From Moniliophthora roreri (taxonomy: Eukaryota > Basidiomycota > Agaricomycetes > Agaricales > Marasmiaceae), in contig LATX02000046.1 of assembly GCA_001466705.2 (NCBI GenBank), positions 930,001 to 994,000 on the forward strand: DNA of 64,000 bases, written 5' to 3'. A model generated the notes under the pieces. It was not told the origin of the DNA and did not search any database. It worked only from the letters and a program-made list of their open reading frames with translations. Below are positions 46,216-57,210 of this stretch, piece after piece; within the stretch, counting starts at the first letter, position 1; every line of letters begins with the position of its first letter. A program made the position numbers and the translations under genes.

Positions 46216-47580
46216 AAACCCTCTAGTTCCATGAGATTGATCAGAGTTTTTTTCTTCTTCTGGTTGATCATTTACCAGGGCTTTAATCTTTGCATATCGT
46301 TCTTCTTTAGTCAACTTCTTTGGTTCTTCCTTCTTCCTTTCATCTTTCTTCGGGCTATCCAGGCAGTCTCTGATTCGATGGCCACCTCAGCTGCATCAGA
46401 AGCATAAGCCCTTTGCCATATATTCCTTTCAATCTCCCTCCGAGATCTGCTGCTGTTTGATGGCTACTTCTTCCTTCTTTCAGAAACTTCGTTTCAGCTT
46501 TCTCCCATTGTCATCATCCCATGTTTTCCCATACTCCATGGCTTGTTTGTAGCTTTCATCGAAGAGGATCGCCGTGTTCATCCAATCTTTAATGTTGGTT
46601 GGAGCCCCTTCAGGCCGGGTCATGATTTTCAAGGCTAGACTCTTTGGTAGTCCCCGTTTGAACGCTACAATCTGTGCAGCATCATTGTATCTGGTCTGCT
46701 TGGCTAGGTAGGCAAATTGGTACGTATATTCATTAGCTCTTTCCTTCATCTTCAGGTCTCGAAGCTTTAATTGAGCTTCTAGAGCGGTGTTGAGAGGTTC
46801 AAAGGAAGTTTTGAAATCTTCTATAAAATCTACCCACGAGACCTTCTCCGCTTCTGGGTCAAACGCAAGTAAAAGATCTGTCTTGTCATTCTTCCAAAAC
46901 TCCCCTGGACCATCCGTCATGTAGAAGAGAAGAAAGAGTTTCTTCAATCAATCTGTGGTGAACGCTTTTGGATTGAGAGCAATATACAACAGGACTTCCC
47001 TGAGGAACTTCTTCGCATCTTTCCAGTATCCTTCAAAAGCTCTTGGTAATATGGCTTTAATCTCCTTCTTGGCTGTTACCATTTGTACTGGCATGGTGGC
47101 ACTAATTACAGCTTCTTCTACTGGGGGTTCAACCTTGGGTCTGCTTCCCAAAGGTTTCTTGTCTTCCGACATTTCTTCAATCTGAGGTTGTTTGGTCGAC
47201 CTGGGGCTTTTCTTTAACGCTTGCAGAAGACGTTGAAAGGGGTCCGATTCCTCTGCTGAGGTCAAGGAGGTATTCGATGTATCGAATTCGAGCTTCTTCA
47301 GTGTAGAAGGAGATGTTTCTTCTTTGGATCTGATCTCCTCTGATCCAATTGAAATGGATAACGGGATCGAGGTTTTCTTTGTTTCAGGGCGCTCTTCTGG
47401 TATCTCTGCTAGAGGCGGATTCATTGGCAATGGCAATGGCGAGGGGGTCAATAACTCCCTGTGGGATGCCTGGGTTAACGGTGGGATTGCTCGTCCACCT
47501 GGATTTGATATGGATTGGGTTAGTAACCCATGCCAGCATGCCTCTGCTTCCTCAATGTCCTTCTCAAGTTGGGATTCCAT
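46212..47580 (-). pseudogene. Element C gag
   Basis: 46948-47580 (MESQLEKDIEEAEAC, then a Pro/Ser/Glu-rich part) continues after one stop into the capsid-like stretch 46480-46947 (YMTDGPGEFWKND, KIMTRPEGAPTNIKDW) and, after further stops, a CCHC knuckle (about 46350-46405, GHRIRDC). The gag stop is at 46214-46212, directly after the GGGTTTT heptamer. Confidence 0.85.
46215..46221 (-). promoter_or_regulatory. Putative -1 frameshift site, element C
   Basis: The minus strand reads GGGTTTT followed by TGA. Protease lies in the -1 frame. Same layout as A, B and D. Confidence 0.65.
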
Positions 47581-47638
47581 CCGTGGTGGCGTCTTGTTTT
47601 CCTAGTGAATGCCTAAACCTCGATAGGTCGGCAATCGA

Positions 47639-47650
47639 TCAGCTTGACCT
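47639..47650 (-). promoter_or_regulatory. Primer-binding site of element C
   Basis: AGGTCAAGCTGA on minus, two bases inside the 5' LTR (47653), complementary to TCAGCTTGACCT of the same LTR. Confidence 0.7.
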
Positions 47651-47652
47651 TG

Positions 47653-48086
47653 TGTTATGTTACTTGCGCAGCAACGCTAACTCAACTACTCCAAAGAGAT
47701 AAGTCCCTTCACTAATAGTTCACAAGTTCAAGTTAGAGTTCATTTAGTAGATGCTAAAGTTCAGAGTTCCTTCAATCAAGGTGTTGACACAAGTATAGAT
47801 TAACTAGGTCAAGCTGAGGACTTATCGCCCTAGCTTGAGCGTTTAAATACGTACAACCATATCATGTAATCTGCATGATACAATGTCTGATAACTATGAT
47901 GATATGATAATAAATACTGACGGGGTTGGGATATAGTGCATACTTCGATAAGAAAAGGGGGGCTGGGGAAGTGTAATGAGTCCAATAGAGTGAGAAGCAT
48001 AAACGTAAGTAAGAAAAGGGGGCTGGGAATGTGTACTTGTCCAATCAGAAAGGGAAGCATAGTAACGGGGTAGGAAAAACGTAACA
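47653..48086 (-). repeat. 5' LTR of element C
   Basis: 434 bp, matching 40788-41221, ending at the TGACA duplication. TATTTAAA lies 32 bp before TCAGCTTGACCT in the element sense. Confidence 0.93.
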
Positions 48087-48091
48087 TGACA

Positions 48092-48730
48092 TAGCAGTTG
48101 AATGGGAACCTAAAGAGGAAGAATCAATGGATTCAATAAAGGAGGCTTTGTGCAACGCGGAGCCTCTGAAACCTATAGACTACAAAAGTGAGGGGGAGGT
48201 TGTATTGGCAGTAGATACCTCTTACTTGGCAGTAGGATATTATCTCTACCAACATGACATATCAGACAAGAAAAAGAGAAACCATTGCTTATTCAGTTCT
48301 ATAACTCTTAATGAGAGGGAAGCTAGGTTCTCTCAACCCAAGAGAGAACTCTATGGATTAAAGTTAGCCCTATTAGCGACGCATTATTGGAGGGTAGGAT
48401 GTAGAAAGCTAGCAGTGGAAACCAATGCTAAATACATAAAGGGAATGCTAGACAATCCCAGTATCACTCCCAATGCAATGATCAATAGGTGGATAGAAGA
48501 AATATAGAAGTACCATTTCACCTTAATTCATATTCCAGCAGCCAGCCATGGTTTGGCAGATGGTTTATTGTGGAGGCCACCAGGTGGACAGGAACTAGCT
48601 ATTCATAAGCTAGATCCTGCAGACCGAGATGGAGATGATGATGGGGAACCCATGAGGTTTGAGAAGGGTGAAGGGGTAGTAGAAGACCCATTAGAGCTGT
48701 GTGACTTCTATGGTGAAATAGATACATAGC
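48092..48730 (+). pseudogene. Element F pol: RNase H
   Basis: Continues the F reading frame after element C: EALCNAEPLKPIDY, then AVDTSYLAVGYYLYQ, SQPKRELYGLKLAL and ETNAKYIKGMLDNPS, the usual retrotransposon RNase H blocks. One stop at 48505 is followed by KYHFTLIHIP and an acidic tail to 48729. It degrades the RNA strand of the hybrid in active relatives. Confidence 0.85.
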
Positions 48731-49105
48731 AGATTCCTACATGAATTAGCCGAATCAGAAAATGACTGGGAGCAGGATCTCCAGTATGCAATTGATGAAG
48801 AATACAATCTATGAAGAATAGTGGACGTGTTAAATTTTCAGTTTGAGAGAGAACCTCTCAAGGCAGGTCTGTTTTATAGTGCATATATGCAGATGCCTTG
48901 TGCAGAAGAAGTAGATGGATCTTGGGCCAAGGATAATCCATATGACAAGGAGCATTGATCCCTGAACACGAAAGAATTAGACTGAAAAATACGGGACATA
49001 TATGACTACTGGGCTAATCCAGATAGCAAAGTACTTAAAGGCAAATCCACTAAAGAAATAAAAAGATTCAAAGAACAAGCTGGACAGTACTTTGTTGGTC
49101 AGAAC

Positions 49106-50431
49106 ATGAAGCTGTATCAGCAGAATAAGGAGGAAGAAGGACAGCACCAGTTAGTGGTTCTAGATAAGAGAAAAAGAATAAGGATGTTACACAGCGCTCA
49201 TGACTACCTGGGACATAAAGGCATACAACCCACTCTTGACATACTGGAATGTCGGTTCTGGTGGCCTGAGATGGAGAATGATGTGTCATGGTATGTAAAG
49301 AGCTGCAAACCTTGTCAAGAGCGCATACATTGACATGTGAAAATTCTACCTACACTCACTCATACTCCTGCATTGTCTCAGAAGATTCATGTTGATACTT
49401 TTCAAGTGTCTCCGGCAAGTAATGGTTGTAAATATGTGGTGCACGGTCGATGTGCATTGACGTCCTGGTCAGAGGCAAGGGCCTTGAGATCAGATAAAGT
49501 GTCTGTGATAGGCCAATGGTTTTTTGAAGACTTCATTTGTAGGTGGGGAATTCCAAAGGAAGTAGTAACAGATAACACTGGTCAAATGAAGAAAGTATTG
49601 GATTGGTTGGAACATAAATATAACATAAGAGGCATATGAATTAGCCCTTATAATTCACAAGCTAATGGAAAAATTGAGAGAGCACACTTTGATATCCAAA
49701 CAGCATTGGCTAAGGCTACTAATAATGACCTCACTAAGTGGTATTGGTATCTGAGGCACGTCCTTTGGGCCAATTGTGTTACTCCACAGAGAGGTTTCAG
49801 GTGCTCTCCATATTTCTTGGTAGTCAGAGCTGATCCAGTACTGCCATTCAACTTAGAGGAATCAACATGGTTGGTAGATGTACCAGATAGGGTGTTAACT
49901 CATGAAGAGCTGATAGGCTTGCATGCTAGAGCTCTGGGGAAACATAAGACATTAGTAGAGTCAATGATGTGTAGAGTGAGCGCAGAGAAATTAGTGGAAC
50001 TAAAACAATATGAAGAAAAGTATAAACATGTAATCAAGAACTATGTGTTTGAACCAGGGATGTTAGTCCAAGTTCGAAACACTACTATTGAGAAGAGTCT
50101 TGATTGAAAGATGAAACCAAGGTACCGCAGACCATATGTAGTGGTCAGAAGAATGCAAGGTGGTTCGTACATCATAGCTGAAATGGATGGTATGGTGTTG
50201 AAAGAAAAGGTAGCCGCGTTCCGGGTGGTGCCACATAAGTTGCAGTATGGTCCAGTTATCTTGCCTGTGGACCTACAAAAGGTTTTGGATGCAGATACTG
50301 ACCAACTGGATGAGTTGGAAGAGACCATAAATAATGACATCGACGACACACATGTATATTCAGGCCCTGATTATGCATTCTATGGCATGGGTAGCGGAGA
50401 AGGTGATGTGGAGTCAGATGTCAAGGACTGA
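49106..50431 (+). pseudogene. Element F pol: integrase
   Basis: The HHCC zinc domain is intact (SAHDYLGHKG ... CKPC). The catalytic core keeps all three acidic residues: VDTFQVSP, TDNTGQ and NGKIERAH. The C-terminal part has PGMLVQVRNT and a YRRPYVVVRR SH3-like stretch, then an acidic end (EETINNDIDD). There is no chromodomain, unlike family 1. Only three stops occur (49331, 49637, 50105), all TGA. Between RNase H and here (48731-49105) is the decayed linker. Confidence 0.88.
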
Positions 50432-50467
50432 ATGAAACAAAAAGTTTGAAAAGAACCCAATCATCCA

Positions 50468-50559
50468 TGCTCAGACCCAGGATCAAACTGGGAACCTTTT
50501 GGTAGAGTAAGGGACCTTGGCAAGGATACCAAATGCTCTACCAATTGAGCTATCTGAGC
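50468..50559 (-). tRNA. tRNA-like sequence, probably a pseudogene or SINE head
   Basis: The minus strand has a perfect 7-bp acceptor stem (GCTCAGA/TCTGAGC), a D arm with a perfect A box (TAGCTCAATTGG), a 5-bp T stem (CCCAG/CTGGG) with loop TTTGATC (position 56 is T, not C), and a TTTGG/CCAAA stem closing a 26-nt loop. The loop could be an anticodon loop with an intron, or part of it a variable arm, but U33 does not fit, so no anticodon is assigned. It lies between the F integrase and the 3' LTR. Confidence 0.4.
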
Positions 50560-50874
50560 TTGGGTAAATGATAGAGAGTAGTAATTGTCACCATTCCTGT
50601 GGGTGCTTACAAAGTAGCCTATTGGGGCAGTCAGGTGCTAGTGGAAAATCAAGTACTATAGTACCATTATTGCACAAAAACAGGGAAGTTACAAAGGAGT
50701 GACTGCAGTTAGGGTAATGAGCATATAAATTGTTAAGAGGGTATTAAGCATCTACTGTGCCATTGGCATGTCTATGTCCTTGGTGTCATAGGCTTGGGGA
50801 GACAGCAGGGTGATACGGTAGATGTGAAGAATTCTGGAAATTTCATCACAGGTGACCAAGGTATCCTTGTAGTC

Positions 50875-52053
50875 TCACATTATCTTGTGCACACTAAACA
50901 AGTGAGATGTGAGTGCCACAGTTGCGGCATTGTAGAGTGACATCAAGGTTGGTGTGGATTTTGCTTCCATACTCCCGAATGGGAGGAGGAGCTCTTGTTG
51001 AAGCTCTTCCACAGTGTGGAACAAAGAACTCTCGTCCATGGCCCCTGAAATAAAGGAAATTAGCATGACAGAATGGAAAAGATGGTGAATGCTTGCCTCT
51101 GTAGTGGAAAGGATTGCCTGCCAAATGAGGCCTTTTGGAAAATGTGTCAGTCTTGGGCCACATAGTGTTTCGAGGGCCCTAGTACCATTTAAGTACCAAG
51201 TACACACAGAGATATTGAGTAGTGGAGGAAAATGGATGCTTACAGAAGGAATGGAGCTCTGTCTGTGGAGCCCTTGACAAGAAGGTTCAGCATGGGCATG
51301 ATCACAAACCTCCATATGGTCGACGTTTTTGGCCATATCAGCCATAACCATGTCCATGTCTGCAGATGCAGGTGGCACAGAGTTGCTATAAGAAGATTGG
51401 TTGGGATGATGGGCTTCACGTTCTGCCTTATGAGGCTCTGCACTGTCCTTAGGATCCTTGACCTGATATCCCATATGGACTTTAGGTTCGAAAGGAGCTC
51501 AGCAAAGCAGTGCACATATGCGTTTCTCAGTTTTGGCAGGCATTTTCTCCTTACCTTTTCCACGGGAGTGTGTGCGTGGAGTGGGTTCTTCTTCACCAGA
51601 CTTTTGATGTTGGTGAGGAAGTCCTCAACATCAGCTTTGGATAAGCTCTTGGCCTATATGGAGAGTTTAGCAGGAATCTTTGATAGGTATGGTAGTATGT
51701 GCCTTGGTAGGATGGACAGAAGGCTCTACAGGAGCACTCTTGTCAGGCTTGCGCATACCAGCCACAAGTTGTTCGATGTAGAGCACATTGTCAGAAACAC
51801 TCTTATGGACCTGGTCATCAATGACATTCTGAACAGCACTGTTGGTCACCTCCTTGAACACAGTGATGCACAGTTCAACGAGCTCACGGTTTTTGGACAC
51901 TGCAAGCATGTCGTTGTCACTGAGGCCAGCCTATGTTGTAAATATGTGTCAATATCACCATGGGAAGGGGGTATTGGTGGAAAAAGGACTTACCAGACTG
52001 TTGAATGCTTCACAGCAGAAATTGTCAACCACAATGCCCAAGATCCACTAATA
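50875..52053 (-). CDS. Truncated spliced host-like gene, antisense within element F
   Basis: Minus-strand exons join in frame through consensus sites: 51994 to about 52045 (ends DNFCCEAFNSL), intron 51931-51993 (63 nt, GTAAGT...ATAG), exon 51730-51930 (LAVSKNRELVELCITVF), intron 51654-51729, exon 51555-51653 (AKSLSKADVEDFLTNI), intron 51463-51554 (GTAAGG...CAG), exon 51244-51462 (VKDPKDSAEPHKAERE), donor GTAAGC. The last exon (about 50875-51044, MDESSLFHTVEELQQ) is plausible but its phase is unresolved. The gene start is cut off by the LTR at 52054. I do not recognise the protein, and no catalytic motif is visible. Confidence 0.5.
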
Positions 52054-53324
52054 TGTCGAACCCTAGAAAAGACCCACTTTTATTCATTTTACACTATTTC
52101 TGAATTGGAACACTTTAATATAACACGAGATAACGGGTAATAAGGACTAGAGTGAGCCCAGTCTGCTAGTCATTGCCTTAGAGAAGCTGTGGTACCTTAG
52201 AAAGTATGAAGAGCTATATGATACGCTATACAGAGGTGTCTAAGCTGTACTTTCTAACCTATCTAAGTATCAGATCCAAAGCGGATCACTCCCAAAACCT
52301 GTAGGGAATCTAACTATAGCCCAATGAACACATTGGCTAGTTAACCAAGCTCTCAAAGTGCTATCAATGGGATTTTAACTTCTACTTTACTTTTCTATGA
52401 CATCTGCAAAGTGCAAGCTGCAGTCAAACAGTACAGAGGTACTTAGAGGAGACATCAAAACAGAAAGACGACTTAGAACAGGAACAATCATAGAACGATC
52501 CTCCNATAATCCCTCTTTTAGTATCTCAGTCACTCATTTGTCATTTCCTGAATTATTGGACATTATTTATAATTTTCTGTAGATATATTCCTTGGACTAT
52601 ATATAAGGACAGCTAGATATTTGTACATACTCAAGTAACTCTGCCCCCTCTGATTGTGAATACATGACGAGTTTGTTTGGTGTATAAATTTGTGTGCCAT
52701 TCCAGTTTTACTTCCTCACTACAGGCCCTGGAGATTGGTTCTGAGTGACTCCAGAGAGATAGAAATCTGATAACGAACTTGCATCATAAGAGATAAGAGT
52801 AACATCTTGAGTGCGTTATAGTACTTTTCTAAGAGAAACTTTACACCAAGAAGGAGCCTTGGGCACTTGGAGTGTGGCCTGTGTGTGTATCAGGTTGTGA
52901 CACACTTAGAGTCTTAGCAAGAGGTGTGCCTGCGCTGAACTCTTTGTAGAAATTGGTCTAGGACCTTTTCCAGTACACTGTGTGCTGTAGTTATCTTGAA
53001 GAAGTCTTGAACTCCATAGGGTCAGACTATATCGGCTATCGAGTCTTTGTACGGGACTGTAGCTCTTGTGTTTGTGCTTTGTGCACCGTGTTCTTTGTGT
53101 TTTGTGTGTGTGTTTGTGATATAAACCATTTTAAAACCATATATACTCCTCTGGAGGTGAACACTTCAATAAGAGAGAATCAACCTAGCTAAGAGTTTTG
53201 TTGGCATTCTAAGTGCAGTAACTCTGATCACGTTGATCCACACTTGCACAACAAACTGAGTTAGACTTTTGGAGGTTATCTTTTTGGGTAGTTTTCCACT
53301 AGTCTTATCTTAGACAAATTACCA
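52054..53324 (+). repeat. 3' LTR of element F (internally gapped)
   Basis: Starts TGTCGAACCCTAGAAAAG and ends GACAAATTACCA, 1,271 bp with N52505 hiding about 0.5 kb relative to 36310-36790. TATA box TGTATATAAGG equivalent near 52597. It abuts the truncated host-like gene on its left. Confidence 0.82.
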
Positions 53325-53819
53325 CGACTTGTGTAACAGTGTATAATGCAGAGGTAAAGGAGACTTACTGAAAAAGGTAAAGAACCTGGCTTCGAGTTAT
53401 GACAAGAAGTCTGCCAAACAGAGGATTAAGGGTGTTCGAGCATACCTTACTATATTCGGAGGAAGGCCCTATATTTTACTATATGCTGGTGGTTACTATG
53501 GCATCTAAAAGAAGCATTAGCATAGTTACAAGCGCAATTGTTCATGCTTCTTGACATTATAGAGTTTGATGGGACAAGTGCTAATGAGTGCTAGAAGGAG
53601 GAATGATATCATAGGTGGAGTTAATGGGATACAGATTTGGATTTGAATTTCTGGAGAGGTAATTTATGAGCCCAGAGTCTTACGCATGTGAGATAGAAAC
53701 ACTGGTTGAGGTCTCGATTGTATTGATGGGAATGTATGAAGAATGTAGACAAGTCCACCGTTGTATAATCTACCCAGACACTGACCGGGACGGTCAGTAG
53801 TTCAGTTTGGGGGAGATGA
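53325..53819. other. Decayed sequence, possible remnant of another retroelement
   Basis: No ORF of note. It ends in a purine-rich run (TTTGGGGGAGATGA, 53806-53819), like a polypurine tract, immediately before a TG dinucleotide. Confidence 0.3.
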
Positions 53820-55180
<1,361 letters not shown>

Positions 55181-55218
55181 AGCATGTAGTTGTCTTTTAA
55201 AGGAGATAGAGTTTCTGC

Positions 55219-55353
55219 CTCTTCAACGGTGTTCTTGGCAGTGGTAAACTTTGAATGGATGCAGAGGAACAGCGAAGGCTTGAGAGCGGGAAAGAAGGCA
55301 GAAAGGTCCATGGTGATTGGAGGAGAAATGAGATTGAACTCAAGATGAGTAAA
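55219..55353 (+). pseudogene. Aldo-keto reductase (aryl-alcohol dehydrogenase type), part upstream of element D
   Basis: Open frame NGVLGSGKL, a TGA at 55252-55254, then DAEEQRRLESGKEGRKV and NEIELKMSK. This matches the region between the FNVLGSGK loop and the C-terminal helices of AAD-type aldo-keto reductases, which use NADPH to interconvert aryl aldehydes and alcohols. Element D begins directly after codon AAA (55351-55353), and the same frame resumes at 62649 with ALEKVASEIG. The TGA replaces an Arg expected in the family. The 5' half of the gene is not visible in the window, and the preceding sequence looks like LTR. Confidence 0.75.
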
Positions 55354-55769
55354 TGTTATGAACTTTCTTATTTCATCTCTTTCTTTCCTTTCTCTCACTG
55401 TAATACCTCCTATGCTTCTTCTTCCATCGGACTCGTACACCTTCCCTGTCCCCATTTACCTATCTCTTTGTACTGTATTACTCAAATCCCGATAGCTTCG
55501 GGAAACCTTAGACAATCACCGAGTTCGTCAGCTATCCGTATGTAGCTAGTATTTACTTGGTTGTAACGTATTTAAGCGCTCAAGCTAAGACTCTAAGTCT
55601 TCAGCTTGACCTAGTTAATCTATACTTGTGTCAATGCCGATATCGAAGGAACTCTGAACTTCAGTATCCACTGAACGAACTCGAACTTGAACTTGTAATA
55701 ACTACTTCAAGCGGAGGTTACACTTCGCTAAGGTAGTTGAGTTGACGTTGCTATGCAAGTAACGTAACA
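55354..55769 (+). repeat. 5' LTR of element D (lacks one 59-bp unit)
   Basis: 416 bp, TGTTATGAAC...ACGTAACA. TATTTAAG starts 32 bp before TCAGCTTGACCT. The 3' LTR is 59 bp longer because it has two copies of a unit with CTATGCTTCTTCTTCCAT. LTRs of C and E also have two, so the 5' LTR lost one. Confidence 0.93.
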
Positions 55770-55771
55770 CA

Positions 55772-55783
55772 AGGTCAAGCTGA
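55772..55783 (+). promoter_or_regulatory. Primer-binding site of element D
   Basis: AGGTCAAGCTGA, two bases after the LTR end, exactly complementary to TCAGCTTGACCT in the LTR. Confidence 0.72.
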
Positions 55784-55854
55784 TCAATTGCTGACCTACC
55801 CAGGTTTAGGCATCACCTAGGAACAACAAGACGCCGCCACGGACAGAGAAACAG

Positions 55855-57210
55855 TTGGAACAAGACATCGCCGAGGCAGAGGCACGCCGGCGTGGGCAAC
55901 TAACCCAATCCATATCAAACCCTGGTGGACGAGCGATCCCACCATTAACCCAAGCGTCCCGCAGAGAACTATTGACCCCCTTGCATTCACCATCGCTAAC
56001 GAGTCAGCCACTAACAGAGACACCTGTCAACGACCCAGAAACAAGGAGAATCTCGACCCTGTCATTCACTCCGACTGGATTGAAACCGATTGAACACGAA
56101 GAAGAGTTCTCACCAAATACACTGAAGCCATCAGACTCAGATACATTGAATATCTCTACCAGCTCTCCAGAGGAGCTAGATCCATTCCAACGATTACTAC
56201 AAGAATTAAAGAACAGTCCCCGATCACCGAAAATACAAGTCGAAGCAATGTCGGAAGACAAGAAACCATCCAGGAGCAGACCCAAGAGAGAGGAACCAGT
56301 AGCTGAAGAAGCCGTCATAGGTTCCGCAATGCCAGTACAGGTAGTATCGGCAGTGAAAGAAGTGAAGGCAGCACTCCCAAGAGCCTTTATGGGAGCACGA
56401 AAAGATGCAAAGAAATTCCTCAGAGAAGTATTGATTTACATAGCGCTTAATCCAAAAGTGTTCCCTGATGACAGGTCAAAGAAGCTCTTTCTCCTTTCAT
56501 ATATGACAGACAGACCTGGAGAGTTCTGGAAAAACGACAAAACGGACCTACTACTCGCATATGACAAAGATGCCGAAAAGGTCACTTGGACAGAGTTCTT
56601 GGAAGATTTTAGGACCTCTTTCGAACCCCTCAATCCAACTCTAAAAGCACAGCTCGAACTCAAGGACCTGAGGATGAAGGAAAGAGTGGACGAGTATACG
56701 TATCAATTTACCTACTTGGCAAAGCAAACCGGGTATAACGATGCAGCACAGATAGTAGCATTCAAAAGGGGGTTACCCAGAAGTTTGGCGCTCAAGATCA
56801 TGACAAGGCCAGAAGGCGCCCCTACTATGATCAAGGATTGGATGGACGCCACTATCCTGTTTGACAAAAGCTACAAGCAGGCATTGGAATACGGAAAGAC
56901 GTGGGATGAAGAACACGGAGGGAGGAAACCCCAGAGAAGTTTTAGGAAAAAAGAAGATGTCGCTATCAAACAAATTGCCAAGATTGACCGAAAGGAGTAT
57001 ATGACGAAGGGACTATGTTTTAGATGTGGAAGGGCTGGACATCGCATTCGAGATTGTCCAGACACACCGAAGAAGGACGAACGGAAACAGGAGGAGCCGA
57101 AGAAGCTTACGAGAGAAGAGAGATTCGCCAAAATCAGAGCCCTGGTAAATGAACAGCCGAAAGAAGACAAGGACTTCCTTCTCGATCTGATAGAACAGGA
57201 GGGTTTTTGA
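55855..57210 (+). CDS. Element D Gag
   Basis: An uninterrupted frame of 451 codons to the TGA at 57208-57210. The first 150 residues are Pro/Ser/Glu-rich. A capsid-like helical region follows (about residues 165-375: KKFLREVLIYIALNP, YMTDRPGEFWKND, EDFRTSFEPLNP, KIMTRPEGAPT). One CCHC knuckle is at residues 388-401 (C-FR-C-GRAG-H-RIRD-C), then a Lys/Glu tail. The start is doubtful: element A has ATG at the homologous first codon where D has ACG, so the frame shown opens on TTG, and the first in-frame ATG is MSEDKKPS near residue 132. It would package element RNA if a start were available. Confidence 0.88.
   Translation: MEQDIAEAEARRRGQLTQSISNPGGRAIPPLTQASRRELLTPLHSPSLTSQPLTETPVNDPETRRISTLSFTPTGLKPIEHEEEFSPNTLKPSDSDTLNISTSSPEELDPFQRLLQELKNSPRSPKIQVEAMSEDKKPSRSRPKREEPVAEEAVIGSAMPVQVVSAVKEVKAALPRAFMGARKDAKKFLREVLIYIALNPKVFPDDRSKKLFLLSYMTDRPGEFWKNDKTDLLLAYDKDAEKVTWTEFLEDFRTSFEPLNPTLKAQLELKDLRMKERVDEYTYQFTYLAKQTGYNDAAQIVAFKRGLPRSLALKIMTRPEGAPTMIKDWMDATILFDKSYKQALEYGKTWDEEHGGRKPQRSFRKKEDVAIKQIAKIDRKEYMTKGLCFRCGRAGHRIRDCPDTPKKDERKQEEPKKLTREERFAKIRALVNEQPKEDKDFLLDLIEQEGF
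57201..57207 (+). promoter_or_regulatory. Putative -1 frameshift site, element D
   Basis: G GGT TTT is followed directly by the gag stop TGA (57208-57210). Pol is open in the -1 frame through the site (LNRRTRTMSPPP). Confidence 0.68.

Larger units (their letters stand above)
40788..48086 (-). mobile_element. Element C: full-length chromovirus (family 1) nested in element F
   Basis: Two 434-bp LTRs (40788-41221 and 47653-48086) and a perfect TGACA duplication (40783-40787, 48087-48091). The order is gag, pol with chromodomain, then ORF3, like A and D. Removing the element and one TGACA restores the F reading frame across the site, which confirms the boundaries. All genes carry stops or frameshifts. 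Confidence 0.95.
35881..53324 (+). mobile_element. Element F: family 2 Ty3/Gypsy-type retrotransposon with nested insertions
   Basis: 5' LTR 35881-37392, pol pieces in order (protease, RT, RNase H, integrase) on plus, and 3' LTR 52054-53324. N37393 hides the LTR end, leader and gag. A family 1 solo LTR (38986-39555) and complete element C (40788-48086) sit inside pol with perfect target duplications. Between integrase and the 3' LTR lie 1.6 kb of non-retroviral sequence (a tRNA-like sequence and an antisense spliced gene fragment). No target duplication is visible at the outer ends. The 3' LTR could therefore belong to a separate insertion. Confidence 0.75.

Noticed and set aside
52980..53192. 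70-codon frame in the family 2 LTR (also at 37272 and, inverted, 35707)
   Set aside because: It lies in the LTR and is Cys/Val/Phe-biased because of the GTGT-rich repeat. No family similarity, so an LTR by-product.
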